From the NCBI GenBank assembly GCA_963836015.1, contig CAWIIF010000008.1, positions 336,865-400,864 on the forward strand: a stretch of DNA of 64,000 bases, written 5' to 3'. How positions within the stretch are numbered: the stretch's first letter is position 1; the number at the start of each line of letters is the position of its first letter. Source of the DNA: CAWCDJ01 sp963836015 (GTDB lineage: Bacteria; Acidobacteriota; Terriglobia; Bryobacterales; Bryobacteraceae). The notes below the pieces were generated by a model that saw only the letters and a list, made by a program, of their open reading frames with translations, did not search any database and was not told where the DNA came from. The translations under genes were made by a program, and so were the position numbers. Below, in pieces: positions 46,701-54,465 of the stretch.

Positions 46701-46930
46701 AGACCGAGATGGAGAACGCCGCGTACACGTTCCAGATGCGGCGGCATCCGGAGACCTATCTCAATCTCGACTGGAAAGAGATGGGCGCGGGCGGGATCGA
46801 CAGTTGGAGCCCGAACGCATACCCGATGGCGCCGTACCGGATCGACGGGAACCAGGCATATTCGTACCGCTACCGGTTGACGCCCGTAGATGCGGCCACG
46901 CCGGACGCCAAAAGCCGCGAGACGTTTTGA
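43730..46930 (+). CDS. Secreted GH2 beta-galactosidase-like enzyme
   Basis: Start at 43730 opens a signal peptide (MRITILLLLGIAMAAPAA); eight more codons are open upstream. The 1066-residue protein has the LacZ plan: jelly-roll domain (WDNPAIVHVGTQKPHNTLM, FLLLNGTWKFHG), two Ig-like domains, a TIM barrel with INGQAVLIKGVNRHEHDE, acid/base Glu in SVVIWSMGNESGDG and nucleophile Glu in PLILCEYSHAMGNSNG, then C-terminal beta-sandwich (GHEIAWDQFELP, WYGRGPKETMIDRE). Known: GH2 enzymes of this plan remove beta-galactosyl residues. Secretion, unlike E. coli LacZ, suits polysaccharide breakdown. It stands alone without a GalT partner nearby. Confidence 0.93.
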   Translation: MRITILLLLGIAMAAPAADKPEWDNPAIVHVGTQKPHNTLMVYPSAELARTGDRAKSPWFLLLNGTWKFHGTSRPSERPVDFYRTDFSDASWGTIPVPSSWQMHGFDIPIYTNIIYPWPQDPNKPPQVPYDYNPVGSYRMRFTVPAGWEGRQVYLHFDGVDSAFYAWVNGKKLGYSEDSRTPAEFDITPYLKPGSNLLAVEVYRFGDGAFLEDQDMWRMSGIFRDVYLFATPQQHVRDFEIHTDLDDQYRDATLRVKAALANTSEKASKVTITAALSDAAGQAVGKPATVTVEAGAKSEIGEELAIPVTAPRKWSAEDPYLYKLLLTVKNSAGAVIEVIPQNVGFRRVEIRNGRFLINGQAVLIKGVNRHEHDEVTAKYVTVESMLRDIKLMKQFNVNAVRTSHYPNTPAWYDLCDRYGIYVLDEANIECHHYGNNIHNRLTNDPAWQTAYLDRVERMVERDKNHASVVIWSMGNESGDGPNAAAAYHWTKQRDPGRPFHYEGTTAHGGSNADINSFMYPTPERVRQAAAARPEMPLILCEYSHAMGNSNGGLKEYWDIFYSGTNAQGAFVWDWVDQGIKLPVPGEYRANTAKTTFLAYGGWWEDKSGVRNDNDFNNNGLVSADRVPHPGLYALKYVYRNLHVTPVDLAAGTVKVKNWFDFMNPKDYAEGTWEVKAGGRTLAAGTLPALDLAPREEKEYTLKLPKIEAQPGVEYWLNFSFKLKNATLWAPAGHEIAWDQFELPASAPAARFSAPKSALLEMKDNPDDATITGKGFSLRFDKKEGVIEQYRYKGVTLLERGPAPDFWRAPTNNDRGAWKVFNRRAQSDKAYNIALWEDAGPRWDVKDVHIDRIDDGTVKITVSAELPGVGAGYTMTYTVYGTGDVVVESSYKPGSEKVAMMPRFGNELVVAPGLENITWYGRGPKETMIDREFERVGVYSSTVDKEWVDYMRPQENGNKTDVRWVKLTNAEGVGLMAVGAPSLNVTARHYTKTEMENAAYTFQMRRHPETYLNLDWKEMGAGGIDSWSPNAYPMAPYRIDGNQAYSYRYRLTPVDAATPDAKSRETF

Positions 46931-46990
46931 GTAGGGTAGGCCTCCGGGCCAGCCCAAGACTCAAGAGGGCAGGCCGGAGGCCTACCCTAC
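46931..46990. repeat. Interspersed repeat A, copy 2 (inverted pair, strong hairpin)
   Basis: Two arms, GTAGGGTAGGCCTCCGGGCC at 46931-46950 and its near-complement GGCCGGAGGCCTACCCTAC at 46972-46990, surround a short spacer, so the element can fold as a 19-22-pair hairpin. It directly follows the GH2 stop. The minus-strand gene stops with TAG at 46987-46989 inside it. It may end transcription in both directions. Confidence 0.8.
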
Positions 46991-49900
46991 TGCTCGCCGC
47001 CGCGGCCGCCGGTGGGGGGCGGGACGCGGCTCGGATCGACCGTGAAATACGGGATGCCGGCGTCGGCCATCATCTTATTCAGCTTGGGGACTTCGCCGTC
47101 CAGCTGGTTCACTGCGGCGAGCCCGGCCTTCAATTCGGCCTCGGCCTGGTCGATATCGATGACCTGTTTGGAGGTCGGGGCCGCGGGGTAGTTGCCGACC
47201 GTGGCAATCAGGCGCGTGAGCTGCTGCGTAACCGGCGGCTGATTGTACTTCAACGGCGCGCCGGCGAATCCGAGCAGCCTGGGCTCGTCGTTCGGCTCCG
47301 GCTCGAAGGTCGGGGTGGCGGCCTTTTTGACGCGCTCGAGCAGATTGTTGGCGGCAGTCTGAATGTTGGCCGGCACATGCGCCGCGCCGGGACGCTTCCA
47401 GCCATCGGTAAGCTCGGTCAGCGCGATCTGCATGGCGACGATCCTGTTGCGGGCCTGGGTTGCTTCCTTGGCAAGCGAGATCAGCCGCTCGACGGCAGCC
47501 TTGCGTTTCACTCGCGCTTCCTCGGAAAGCGGAACGCGGGGGTCGTCGGAAACCGCGATGGTCTTGCTGTCGGACTTGCCCGCCAATGCAACGGTGATGG
47601 TGTACTGGCCGGGATCGACTTCCATGGCGGCGCCGCCTCCGCGGCCTCCGAAGCCACCGAAGCCGCCGCCGGAACCGCGGCCGCCGGCGGCGCCGGCGGC
47701 TTCGGGTGTGCCCGGCTGGGGCTCGGCCGCCGCTCCGCCCCGACCTCCGCGTCCGCCGCGCCCGCCGAAGGCGTTCGGCAGCGGATTGTCCATACGCAGA
47801 TCCCAATCGACGCGGTTGACCACACCGGCCTGGGCGCGGGCATTGATGGTCCGAAGCGTCTTGCCCGCGGCATCTTTCACCGTGACGCGGACCGGCCCGC
47901 CGGATTTCGCGTAGTAATTCAGGATCACGCCGGCCGGGGGGTTCTCGCCGATGAACTCGCGCGACCCGGTGAAGCCGCGGTAGTTGGCGGTGCGCCACTC
48001 CGTGCCCGGCAGCGGCGTAAACAGCTTCAGGTCGGTGGATAGCACAGAGTCGCTCATCTCCTCGAGCGGCGTGATGTCGTCCATGATCCAGATGGAACGC
48101 CCGTGCGTCGCCAGAATCAGGTCGTGCTCACGCGGGTGGATCTGGAGATCGAACACCGGAACCGTCGGCAGGCCGTTGGTCATCTTCTCCCAGTGCCGGC
48201 CCCGGTTGAACGTCACGTACAGCCCGAATTCGGTTCCGGCGAAGAGAAGGTCGGGATTGACGGGGTCCTCGCGGACCACGTGCACCGTGCCCGCCTCCTG
48301 CGGAATGCCTTCGGTGATCCGGCTCCAGGAGCTGCCGAAATCGCGGGTCATGTAGACGTAGACCGAATAGTCGGCGGAGCGGTGGTTGTCGAAGGCGACG
48401 TAGGCCGTGCCCTCTTCCTTGTACGAGGTCTCGATGCGGCTCACGTAAGCGTCTCTTCCGAGGCCCTTGACGCCGGGAACCTTGCCGGCCACGTTGGTCC
48501 AGCTCTTGCCGCCGTCGCGCGAGACTTGCAGGTTGCCGTCGTCGGTGCCGGCCCACAGGATGCCGGGCTTCACGGGCGATTCGGCAATTGCCGTGATACA
48601 GGGCCACGAGACCACCCCGTCATTCCGCGAGAGCGTATCCTTGCCGACCAGCTCGCCGAGGATCGGCATCTTGTTGCGGTCCTCGTTGTTCGTGAGATCC
48701 TTGTTGCCGAGGCGCTCCCAGGTGTCGCCGCGGTCGGTCGATTTGAACAGGTAGTTGCCGCCGTAGTAGATCGTTTTGTTATCGAACGCCGAGATGATCA
48801 GCGGCGAGTTCCACTGGAAGCGGAAGCGCGGCGCCGTGACGCTGTCCTCCTGCGGCCGGATCGACTTGACGACGCCGGTGCTCAGCACGCGGCGCTGCAG
48901 GTTGCCGTCCTGCGACTCGGAGTAGACGATATCGGGGTCCTTGGGGTCGATGCGGGCGTGAAAGCCGTCGCCGCCCGAGATCTGAATCCAGTCGCCATTG
49001 TCGGGACCGCGCGAGGTCAGGGACGCGGAAGGGCCGCACCAGGTGTTGTTGTCCTGCAGGCCGCCGCAGACGTGATAGGGATGCTGGAAGTCGTAGGTGA
49101 CTTCGTAGAACTGGCCGACCGGGAAATTGTTGACGTAGTCCCACGTGCGGCCGCTGTCCCAGCTCACGGTGATGCCGCCGTCCGAGCCGGCCAGGACGTG
49201 ATCGGAGTTGGCGGGGTCGATCCAGAAGGCGTGGAAATCCGTGTGGATGCCGCGCTCCTTGGTGGTGAAGGTGCGGCCGCCATCTTCGCTCAGGTAGAGC
49301 GGCGCGCCCAGCACCCAGACTTTGTTCTCGTTGCTGGGGTCGATGCGCACCTGGCTGTAATACGAGGGCCGCGGGTTGGTGTCGCTCATCTTGACGAAGG
49401 TCTCGCCCTTGTCCTCGGAACGGTAGATGCCGCCCTGCGTCATGTGCTCGAACAGCACGTAGACGATGTTGGGATTCTTGCGGGAGATGTCCACGGCGCA
49501 GCGGCCGATGTCGCCCTGGGTGGGCAGACCCTTGGTGAGCCTGGTCCAGTGGGCGCCGCCGTCGAGCGACCGGTACATGCCGCCCTTCGGGCCGCCCCCG
49601 TTATAGCCAAAGACCGTACGGCGGCGCTCGTAGGCCGCGGCGAAAACGATGTTGGGGCTTTGCGGATCGATGGCGACGTCGGAGATGCCGGTATCGTCGT
49701 CGATGTACAGCGACTTGGTCCAGGTGGCGCCGCCGTCGGTGGTCTTGAAGACGCCGCGGTCGCTGTTCGGCCCCCACAGGTCGCCCAGCGCCGCCACGTA
49801 GGCGATGTTGGGGTCGGTGGGGTGGACGGCGATGCGGCCGATGTGGCGGGTGTCCTTCAGGCCGGCGAACTGCCAGGTCCGGCCGGCGTCGAGCGATTTA

Positions 49901-50253
49901 TAGACGCCGTTGCCCCAGGAAGAGCTTTGGCGGTTGTTCGGCTCCCCGGTCCCCACATAGAGGATGGAGGGATCGGAAGGCGCCAGGGCGATGTCGCCGA
50001 TCGAACCGGTGGTCTGGTCGTCGAAGATGGGCGTCCAGGTGACGCCGCCGTTGACGGATTTGAGGATGCCGCTGGCGGCCGTCCCGACGTAGATGATGCG
50101 GGGGTCGGAATCGACCACGGCGAAATCGTCGATGCGTCCGCCCATCACTGCCGGGCCGATCGATCGAAAGTGGAGATTCTTCAATGCAGCTTCATGCGGC
50201 GATTGGGCGAAAGCCCCGGCGCAGAGAAGGAGTCCGACGAGAGAGCGGTTCAT
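46987..50253 (-). CDS. Secreted sortilin/VPS10-like Asp-box beta-propeller protein
   Basis: The 1088-residue protein has a signal peptide (NRSLVGLLLCAGAFAQS). Residues 20-770 hold a beta-propeller with many BNR/Asp-box turns of the type SxDxGxTW: SVNGGVTW, SLDAGRTW, TTDGGATW, SLDGGAHW, SEDKGETF, SEDGGRTF, SWDSGRTW, STDRGDTW and SRDGGKSW. Residues about 840-905 are a low-complexity Gly/Arg stretch, and the C-terminus is helical with a second Gly/Arg tail. Such proteins are annotated as glycosyl hydrolases by similarity, but no catalytic site is evident; the propeller could bind or process a ligand. Common in Acidobacteria and Bacteroidetes. Confidence 0.88.
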   Translation of the reverse strand: MNRSLVGLLLCAGAFAQSPHEAALKNLHFRSIGPAVMGGRIDDFAVVDSDPRIIYVGTAASGILKSVNGGVTWTPIFDDQTTGSIGDIALAPSDPSILYVGTGEPNNRQSSSWGNGVYKSLDAGRTWQFAGLKDTRHIGRIAVHPTDPNIAYVAALGDLWGPNSDRGVFKTTDGGATWTKSLYIDDDTGISDVAIDPQSPNIVFAAAYERRRTVFGYNGGGPKGGMYRSLDGGAHWTRLTKGLPTQGDIGRCAVDISRKNPNIVYVLFEHMTQGGIYRSEDKGETFVKMSDTNPRPSYYSQVRIDPSNENKVWVLGAPLYLSEDGGRTFTTKERGIHTDFHAFWIDPANSDHVLAGSDGGITVSWDSGRTWDYVNNFPVGQFYEVTYDFQHPYHVCGGLQDNNTWCGPSASLTSRGPDNGDWIQISGGDGFHARIDPKDPDIVYSESQDGNLQRRVLSTGVVKSIRPQEDSVTAPRFRFQWNSPLIISAFDNKTIYYGGNYLFKSTDRGDTWERLGNKDLTNNEDRNKMPILGELVGKDTLSRNDGVVSWPCITAIAESPVKPGILWAGTDDGNLQVSRDGGKSWTNVAGKVPGVKGLGRDAYVSRIETSYKEEGTAYVAFDNHRSADYSVYVYMTRDFGSSWSRITEGIPQEAGTVHVVREDPVNPDLLFAGTEFGLYVTFNRGRHWEKMTNGLPTVPVFDLQIHPREHDLILATHGRSIWIMDDITPLEEMSDSVLSTDLKLFTPLPGTEWRTANYRGFTGSREFIGENPPAGVILNYYAKSGGPVRVTVKDAAGKTLRTINARAQAGVVNRVDWDLRMDNPLPNAFGGRGGRGGRGGAAAEPQPGTPEAAGAAGGRGSGGGFGGFGGRGGGAAMEVDPGQYTITVALAGKSDSKTIAVSDDPRVPLSEEARVKRKAAVERLISLAKEATQARNRIVAMQIALTELTDGWKRPGAAHVPANIQTAANNLLERVKKAATPTFEPEPNDEPRLLGFAGAPLKYNQPPVTQQLTRLIATVGNYPAAPTSKQVIDIDQAEAELKAGLAAVNQLDGEVPKLNKMMADAGIPYFTVDPSRVPPPTGGRGGEQ

Positions 50254-50391
50254 TAGGGGAGATCCTGAGTGGGAATATTAGGCGAAACGGAGGACTCTCA
50301 GGTTACAAACTTTTTCCTTGATTTTCCGGGATGGCCCGGTCTATTCTGTGATGGCGAACAAAAAGCGAATCTTTCGCGTGGAGGAACGAGA

Positions 50392-50901
50392 ATGCCGATT
50401 ATCGATTTTCTGCTTCCGGAATACGACCAGGAGATGGCCAGCACACGCAAGATGGTGGCGGCCATACCGGACAACCACCTGGACTTCAAACCGCATGCCA
50501 AATCCTTTACGATGAAGAACCTGGCAATCCACCTGGTTACCATTCCGGAGTGGACCGCCGACACCATCGAGAAAAGCGAGCTGGATTTCGCTCCCGAGGG
50601 ATCGCCGCCATACCAGCCGCCCGACCTGAAGTCGCAGAAGGATCTGCTGGAGGCCTTCGACCGCGGCGCGGCCAAGGGCCGGGCAGCCCTGGCCAAGGCA
50701 ACCGACGAGGCGTTGATGCAGCCCTGGTCACTGCTGCAGGCCGGGAAAGTGCTGTTCACCATGCCACGGATCACGGTGATTCGGAGCTTCGTGATGAACC
50801 ATGCGATCCACCATCGCGCGCAGTTGGGCGTCTATCTGCGGCTGGTGGACCAGCCGGTTCCGGGGATGTACGGGCCGACCGCGGATGACCCTTCCTTTTA
50901 G
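50392..50901 (+). CDS. DinB-superfamily protein
   Basis: Start at 50392 follows GGAGGAACGAGA, a strong ribosome site; the frame is open to 50269. The 169-residue four-helix bundle has MPIIDFLLPEYDQEMASTRKMVAAIP, MKNLAIHLVTIPEWTADTIE with His47, and a C-terminal FVMNHAIHHRAQLGVYLRLVD whose His pair completes the usual three-His metal site of DinB proteins. Known: many DinB proteins are metal-dependent enzymes or thiol transferases; the role here is unknown. A single-gene unit, divergent from the sortilin-like gene. Confidence 0.88.
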   Translation: MPIIDFLLPEYDQEMASTRKMVAAIPDNHLDFKPHAKSFTMKNLAIHLVTIPEWTADTIEKSELDFAPEGSPPYQPPDLKSQKDLLEAFDRGAAKGRAALAKATDEALMQPWSLLQAGKVLFTMPRITVIRSFVMNHAIHHRAQLGVYLRLVDQPVPGMYGPTADDPSF

Positions 50902-50910
50902 GAACTCCTT

Positions 50911-51375
50911 TCAGTAAGTGACCTTCTCGACTCTGTTCCGCCACTCGTCGAACGGGCGGGTGGCGCCGGAACAGGAGACGTGGAAGGTCGGGATGCCGCG
51001 GTCTACCAGGGGAAGCTGCATCTCCCGGTAAATGAACTGATCGTCGAATCCGGCCGCGGCGGCATCCTCATGCGTGGCGGCGAAGAAGATCCGCTCCGGC
51101 CGGGCCCAGTACAGGGCGCCCAGACACATCGGGCAAGGCTCGCAGGAAGAATAGACATCGCAGCCGCCGAGTTGGAAATCGCCCAGGATGCGGCAGGCTT
51201 CCCGGATGGCTACGATCTCGGCGTGCGCGGTGGGGTCGTGAGTGCGGGTAACCTGGTTGGTGCCGGCGGCGATGACAATGCCGTCCTTTACGATAAGGGC
51301 GGCAAACGGTCCGCCGTCGCGGCGGACATTGTCCGCCGCCATCTGAATGACCTGCTGGATGAAAGCCGTGTGCAT
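50911..51375 (-). CDS. Nucleoside/guanine deaminase (CDA family)
   Basis: The 154-residue protein has the zinc deaminase core: HAE at 51-53, PCPMC at 80-84 (Zn ligands His51, Cys81 and Cys84; proton shuttle Glu53). The flanks GGPFAALIVKDG (21-32) and the C-terminal DDQFIYREMQLPLVDR match guanine deaminase-like proteins (GuaD of Bacillus type) and tRNA adenosine deaminases; the length favours guanine deaminase. It is cytoplasmic, hydrolysing guanine to xanthine if that assignment holds. Stands alone, convergent with the DinB gene. Confidence 0.85.
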   Translation of the reverse strand: MHTAFIQQVIQMAADNVRRDGGPFAALIVKDGIVIAAGTNQVTRTHDPTAHAEIVAIREACRILGDFQLGGCDVYSSCEPCPMCLGALYWARPERIFFAATHEDAAAAGFDDQFIYREMQLPLVDRGIPTFHVSCSGATRPFDEWRNRVEKVTY

Positions 51376-51475
51376 CGGTCCTGGATGCGAATCCCGCCTA
51401 TCCTAGGGTACACGATAGAAGGCAGAATTATAGCGTCCAGGGCCGCCGCCCGCGGACCTCGACGCGCCGGGAGTT

Positions 51476-52168
51476 TCAGGCTTCGATCAAGCCGGCGCGG
51501 ATCGCATAGCGAACCATACTGGCGGTCTCGTGGACCCCCAGCTTTTCGAGGATACGGCTGCGATGCGAGTCGGCTGTCTTGTAGCTGATGCCCAACGCAG
51601 CGGCGGCTTCCTTCGTGGACTTGCCCCCCGCGATCAGCACCAGAACCTGCCGCTCCCGCTCCGTAAGCGCGAAAACCAGCCGGACTGCGTCCTCGTCGGG
51701 CCGGAACGCCATACGCCGCCGGTCCGCGAGATCGTGGGCGATCCCGATATACCCCACGAACTCCCCGTCCGGATTCTGGCGAGGGACGCCCGATTCTTCG
51801 ACCCAACAATACTCGCCGGTACCGCGCTGCAAGCGATACTGCACGCGGTAAGGTTGCCGGGAGCCAAACGATTTCAGATAGGTCTCGAGGCATTGTTCCC
51901 GGTCATCGGGCTGAACGCCCTCGATCCATCCGTTTCCGAGTTCCTCCTCCAGAACGCGGCCGCGAAAATCGAGCCACGCTTTGTTGAAATAGGTGCGTAG
52001 CGCGTCACCCCCGCACATCCACACCATGAAAGGGGCCGCGTCCGTCAAGAAACGAAACTGTGAATCACCATCGCGCTCGTGCGCTCTGCGGCGCAGAAGC
52101 TCGGCTTCCATTTCGGCAAGTTTGGTTCGTAGACCACTTAATTCTTCGCTGTCTTTCCCTGGCGACAT
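51476..52168 (-). CDS. PAS-domain LuxR-type response regulator-like protein
   Basis: The 230-residue protein begins with a coiled-coil-like lead (1-35), a PAS domain (38-155: FRFLTDAAPFMVWMCGGDA, WIEGVQPDDREQCLETY, GYIGIAHDLADRRR) and a C-terminal LuxR HTH (165-230: LTERERQVLVLIAGGKSTKEAAAALGISYKTADSHRSRI). There is no receiver domain and no TM helix, so the signal is probably a cytosolic ligand or redox cue sensed by PAS. Divergent from the ECF sigma gene, 152 bases apart; it may regulate that gene. No histidine kinase next to it. Confidence 0.86.
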   Translation of the reverse strand: MSPGKDSEELSGLRTKLAEMEAELLRRRAHERDGDSQFRFLTDAAPFMVWMCGGDALRTYFNKAWLDFRGRVLEEELGNGWIEGVQPDDREQCLETYLKSFGSRQPYRVQYRLQRGTGEYCWVEESGVPRQNPDGEFVGYIGIAHDLADRRRMAFRPDEDAVRLVFALTERERQVLVLIAGGKSTKEAAAALGISYKTADSHRSRILEKLGVHETASMVRYAIRAGLIEA

Positions 52169-52252
52169 GTTTTATCCGTCCGTTAGCCCTTCCCTTGCTA
52201 TCCCCGACTATACCCCAACTCGGGAGGTCCCCCTACCGTAAATCCATGACTG

Positions 52253-52262
52253 AATACGTATT
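52253..52262 (+). promoter_or_regulatory. Palindrome in the LuxR/ECF divergent gap
   Basis: AATACGTATT is a perfect ten-base palindrome, 59 bases before the ECF start codon and 85 bases from the LuxR start. LuxR-type regulators commonly bind palindromes in this position. Pairing is seen; function is inference. Confidence 0.3.
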
Positions 52263-52320
52263 GTTACCCTGTAGTAGTGATCCGGCACAGAGGTAGACCC
52301 CTGAGGAGTGAACACTATTT

Positions 52321-52983
52321 ATGGAACTTTCACCCCAAGATCAGGCAATTAAGTACCGGGACCTGATGAACCTAGACCTCCCAGAGCAGACCGACGATGC
52401 CCTGCTTTTCCGCATCCAGAGCGGGGATGAACAGGCATTTCTGGACCTGTACCGGCAGCGGCAGGGAGCCATCTATCGGTTTGCGCTTCACATGGCCGGT
52501 TCGTCAAGTGCCGCCGAGGATATTACCCAGGAAGTCTTTCTGGCGCTGATCCGGGACAGCTCCGGATTTGACGCGAGCAGGGGCTCGCTTTCCAGCTATT
52601 TATTCGGAATTGCGCGCAAATTGGTTTTCCGGCACCTGGAGAAGGGCCGCCTGGACGTTGCGTTGGGAGCCGAGCCAGAGGAGGCGCCGGCGCCGGGCTG
52701 GGCGGTGATTCAGGATCCGCTGGAGGACCTCACGCGCCGCGAAGGAGTTCAGGCGCTTCATCGCGCCGTCCTGGCCCTGCCCAGGCGGTACCGGGAGGTC
52801 GTGATTCTTTGCGACCTCGAGGAACTCGATTACGCGGATGCCGCGACGGCGTTGGGATGCCCCATCGGCACGATCCGCTCGCGGCTGCACCGGGCCCGCG
52901 CGCTGCTGCTCGAGAAACTCCACCAGGAACGCGGAGCACGGTCCGCGATGGGAACGCTAAAGCCGATACGGTGTGTGATATGA
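52321..52983 (+). CDS. ECF sigma factor with anti-sigma partner
   Basis: The 220-residue factor has region 2 (FLDLYRQRQGAIYRFALHMAGSSSAAEDITQEVFLALIRD) at about 40-80 and region 4 (LALPRRYREVVILCDLEELDYADAATALGCPIGTIRSRLHRARALLLEKL) at about 140-195. It is of the SigW/RpoE-like group. A GAGGAG lies 12 bases before the ATG, a long spacing; an internal ATG at 52363 is an alternative. Stop and anti-sigma start overlap as ATGA, so the pair is coupled. Target genes are likely the anti-sigma and the following exported protein. Confidence 0.92.
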   Translation: MELSPQDQAIKYRDLMNLDLPEQTDDALLFRIQSGDEQAFLDLYRQRQGAIYRFALHMAGSSSAAEDITQEVFLALIRDSSGFDASRGSLSSYLFGIARKLVFRHLEKGRLDVALGAEPEEAPAPGWAVIQDPLEDLTRREGVQALHRAVLALPRRYREVVILCDLEELDYADAATALGCPIGTIRSRLHRARALLLEKLHQERGARSAMGTLKPIRCVI

Positions 52984-53600
52984 ACTGTGAGGAATTTGTG
53001 CGGGCGCTGCCCGACCGCCTGGAATTACTGGACGAGGAGCGGCAGCGTCACGCGGACGGCTGCCGGAACTGCTCGGCCATAGCCGGCGACCGGCGCCGGC
53101 TGGCCGAGGGCTTCCGTACGCTGGCCCAGGATTGGCGCCGGCTGGCGGCTTCCGACCGTGTAGAGGCGCGGCTGGTGGCGGCGTTTCGCGGCAGCGGGGG
53201 TATTCCCGCCCGCCGGTCCCCCGGCGGATGGCCGGAAGTGTTCGCCTGGGCCGCGGCGGCGGCAGTGGTCGTCGCCCTGGCGTTGTTCCTGGTGCGCGAC
53301 CGGCCCCCGGCGCGACCGGGGCAACAAGCGAACCCCCAGGCCGTACAGATGGCGGTCCTGCAAGCGCCGGACTGGGCCGATCCGGAGACCGCCGCGGCGG
53401 ACGGGTTCATCGCCCTGCCCAATGCCGCGCAGCTCACGGCGGACGAAGAAGTGAATATGGTGCGGGTGGAGCTCCCGCGTTCCTCGCTAATCGCGCTCGG
53501 CTATCCGGTGAGCGCCGACCAGGCCTCCGAGAATGTCGAGGCGGACGTAGTGCTGGGGGCCGATGGACTGGCCCGGGCAGTGCGCTTTGTGGATGAGTAA
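52980..53600 (+). CDS. Membrane anti-sigma factor with ZAS motif
   Basis: The 206-residue protein starts at 52980 in the ATGA overlap. Its N-terminus has the zinc anti-sigma motif His24-x3-Cys28-x2-Cys31 (RHADGCRNCS) in a short helical domain that would clamp the sigma factor. A TM helix follows at about 85-102 (VFAWAAAAAVVVALALFLV), and the rest (about 105-206) is an exported domain that ends with a beta-strand pair (ADVVLGADGLARAVRF). Known: redox or envelope cues release the sigma factor. Its periplasmic part has no recognised sensor domain. Confidence 0.88.
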   Translation: MNCEEFVRALPDRLELLDEERQRHADGCRNCSAIAGDRRRLAEGFRTLAQDWRRLAASDRVEARLVAAFRGSGGIPARRSPGGWPEVFAWAAAAAVVVALALFLVRDRPPARPGQQANPQAVQMAVLQAPDWADPETAAADGFIALPNAAQLTADEEVNMVRVELPRSSLIALGYPVSADQASENVEADVVLGADGLARAVRFVDE

Positions 53601-53618
53601 GGCACTTCCGACAGGAGA

Positions 53619-54419
53619 ATGATCATGTTGATTCGAATGCTACTTGCTGGATCTTTAGTATTTGCCGCGATGGGCTTTGCCCAGCAGCCCCCGCCGCCGC
53701 GTTTCCGGGGCGGGATGGGCGGAGCGCGTTTTTTGGGCGCCGAGGCGGGGATGCCGGGACGCGTGGTCACGAACGCACCGTACTCCGCGGACATCGTTAC
53801 CGACACCACGCAGGCTTTGCCGGACGGCAACCGCATCCATCAGACCAGTACTATAAAGGTCTATCGGGACTCGGCGGGACGCACCCGGCGCGAACAGCAA
53901 CTGAACAACCTCAGCGGCCTGGCTCCCGGCTCGACTCTTCCTCGCGTGGTTTTTATCAATGATCCGGTGGCGGGCGTGAACTACGCACTCAGCCCCTCGA
54001 ACCATACCGCTACACGGTCGGCCTCGATGCGGCCGAACGGCGGCGGACCGGGAAGGGGCGCGAATCGCGGCATGATGCAGCGTCGCACGGCCCGCGCCGA
54101 CAACCCCAACCTGAAGACCGAGTCCCTCGGAACGCAGATGATCGAAGGGGTTCAGGCCAACGGCACGCGGACCACGATGACGATTCCGGCAGGCAAGATA
54201 GGGAACGACCAGCCGCTGCAGATCGTGACGGAAACCTGGTATTCGCCGGATTTGCAGGCGGTGGTTCTTTCCAAGCGTACGGATCCCCGCAGCGGAGAGA
54301 CCGACGTGCGGTTGACCAACATCAGCCGGTCGGAGCCGCCGACCACGCTTTTCGATGTACCGGCCGACTATACCGTGTCGGACGCGCCGCGTATGCGGAT
54401 GGGCCCTCCGCGAAACTAG
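53619..54419 (+). CDS. Exported protein of unknown function, third gene of the ECF operon
   Basis: The 266-residue protein has a signal peptide (MLIRMLLAGSLVFAAMGFAQ), then a Pro/Arg/Gly stretch and a body with repeated strands: YSADIVTDTTQALPDGNRIHQTSTIKVYRDSAGRTRREQQ at 54-93, VVFINDPVAGVNYALSP, ESLGTQMIEGVQANGTRTTMTIPAGKIGN and VTETWYSPDLQAVVLSKRTDPRSGE. It starts 18 bases after the anti-sigma gene, so it is most likely under the same sigma factor. No catalytic motif; it may sense or repair the envelope. Confidence 0.75.
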   Translation: MIMLIRMLLAGSLVFAAMGFAQQPPPPRFRGGMGGARFLGAEAGMPGRVVTNAPYSADIVTDTTQALPDGNRIHQTSTIKVYRDSAGRTRREQQLNNLSGLAPGSTLPRVVFINDPVAGVNYALSPSNHTATRSASMRPNGGGPGRGANRGMMQRRTARADNPNLKTESLGTQMIEGVQANGTRTTMTIPAGKIGNDQPLQIVTETWYSPDLQAVVLSKRTDPRSGETDVRLTNISRSEPPTTLFDVPADYTVSDAPRMRMGPPRN

Positions 54420-54465
54420 TTCCCCGGGAAGGGGCGGGGCGGACGCGGTGTTCCGCCCTGCCCCG

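Noticed and set aside
43913..46957. A 1014-codon open frame antisense to the GH2 gene
   Set aside because: High-GC codon bias leaves the complementary frame open. The product is Arg/His/Val-rich without family motifs, while the plus strand has an intact GH2 enzyme with both catalytic Glu residues.
47620..47780. Gly/Arg-coding tandem DNA in the sortilin-like gene as a possible microsatellite
   Set aside because: The repeats follow codons, with no perfect unit at the DNA level, so it is a low-complexity protein segment rather than a DNA repeat.
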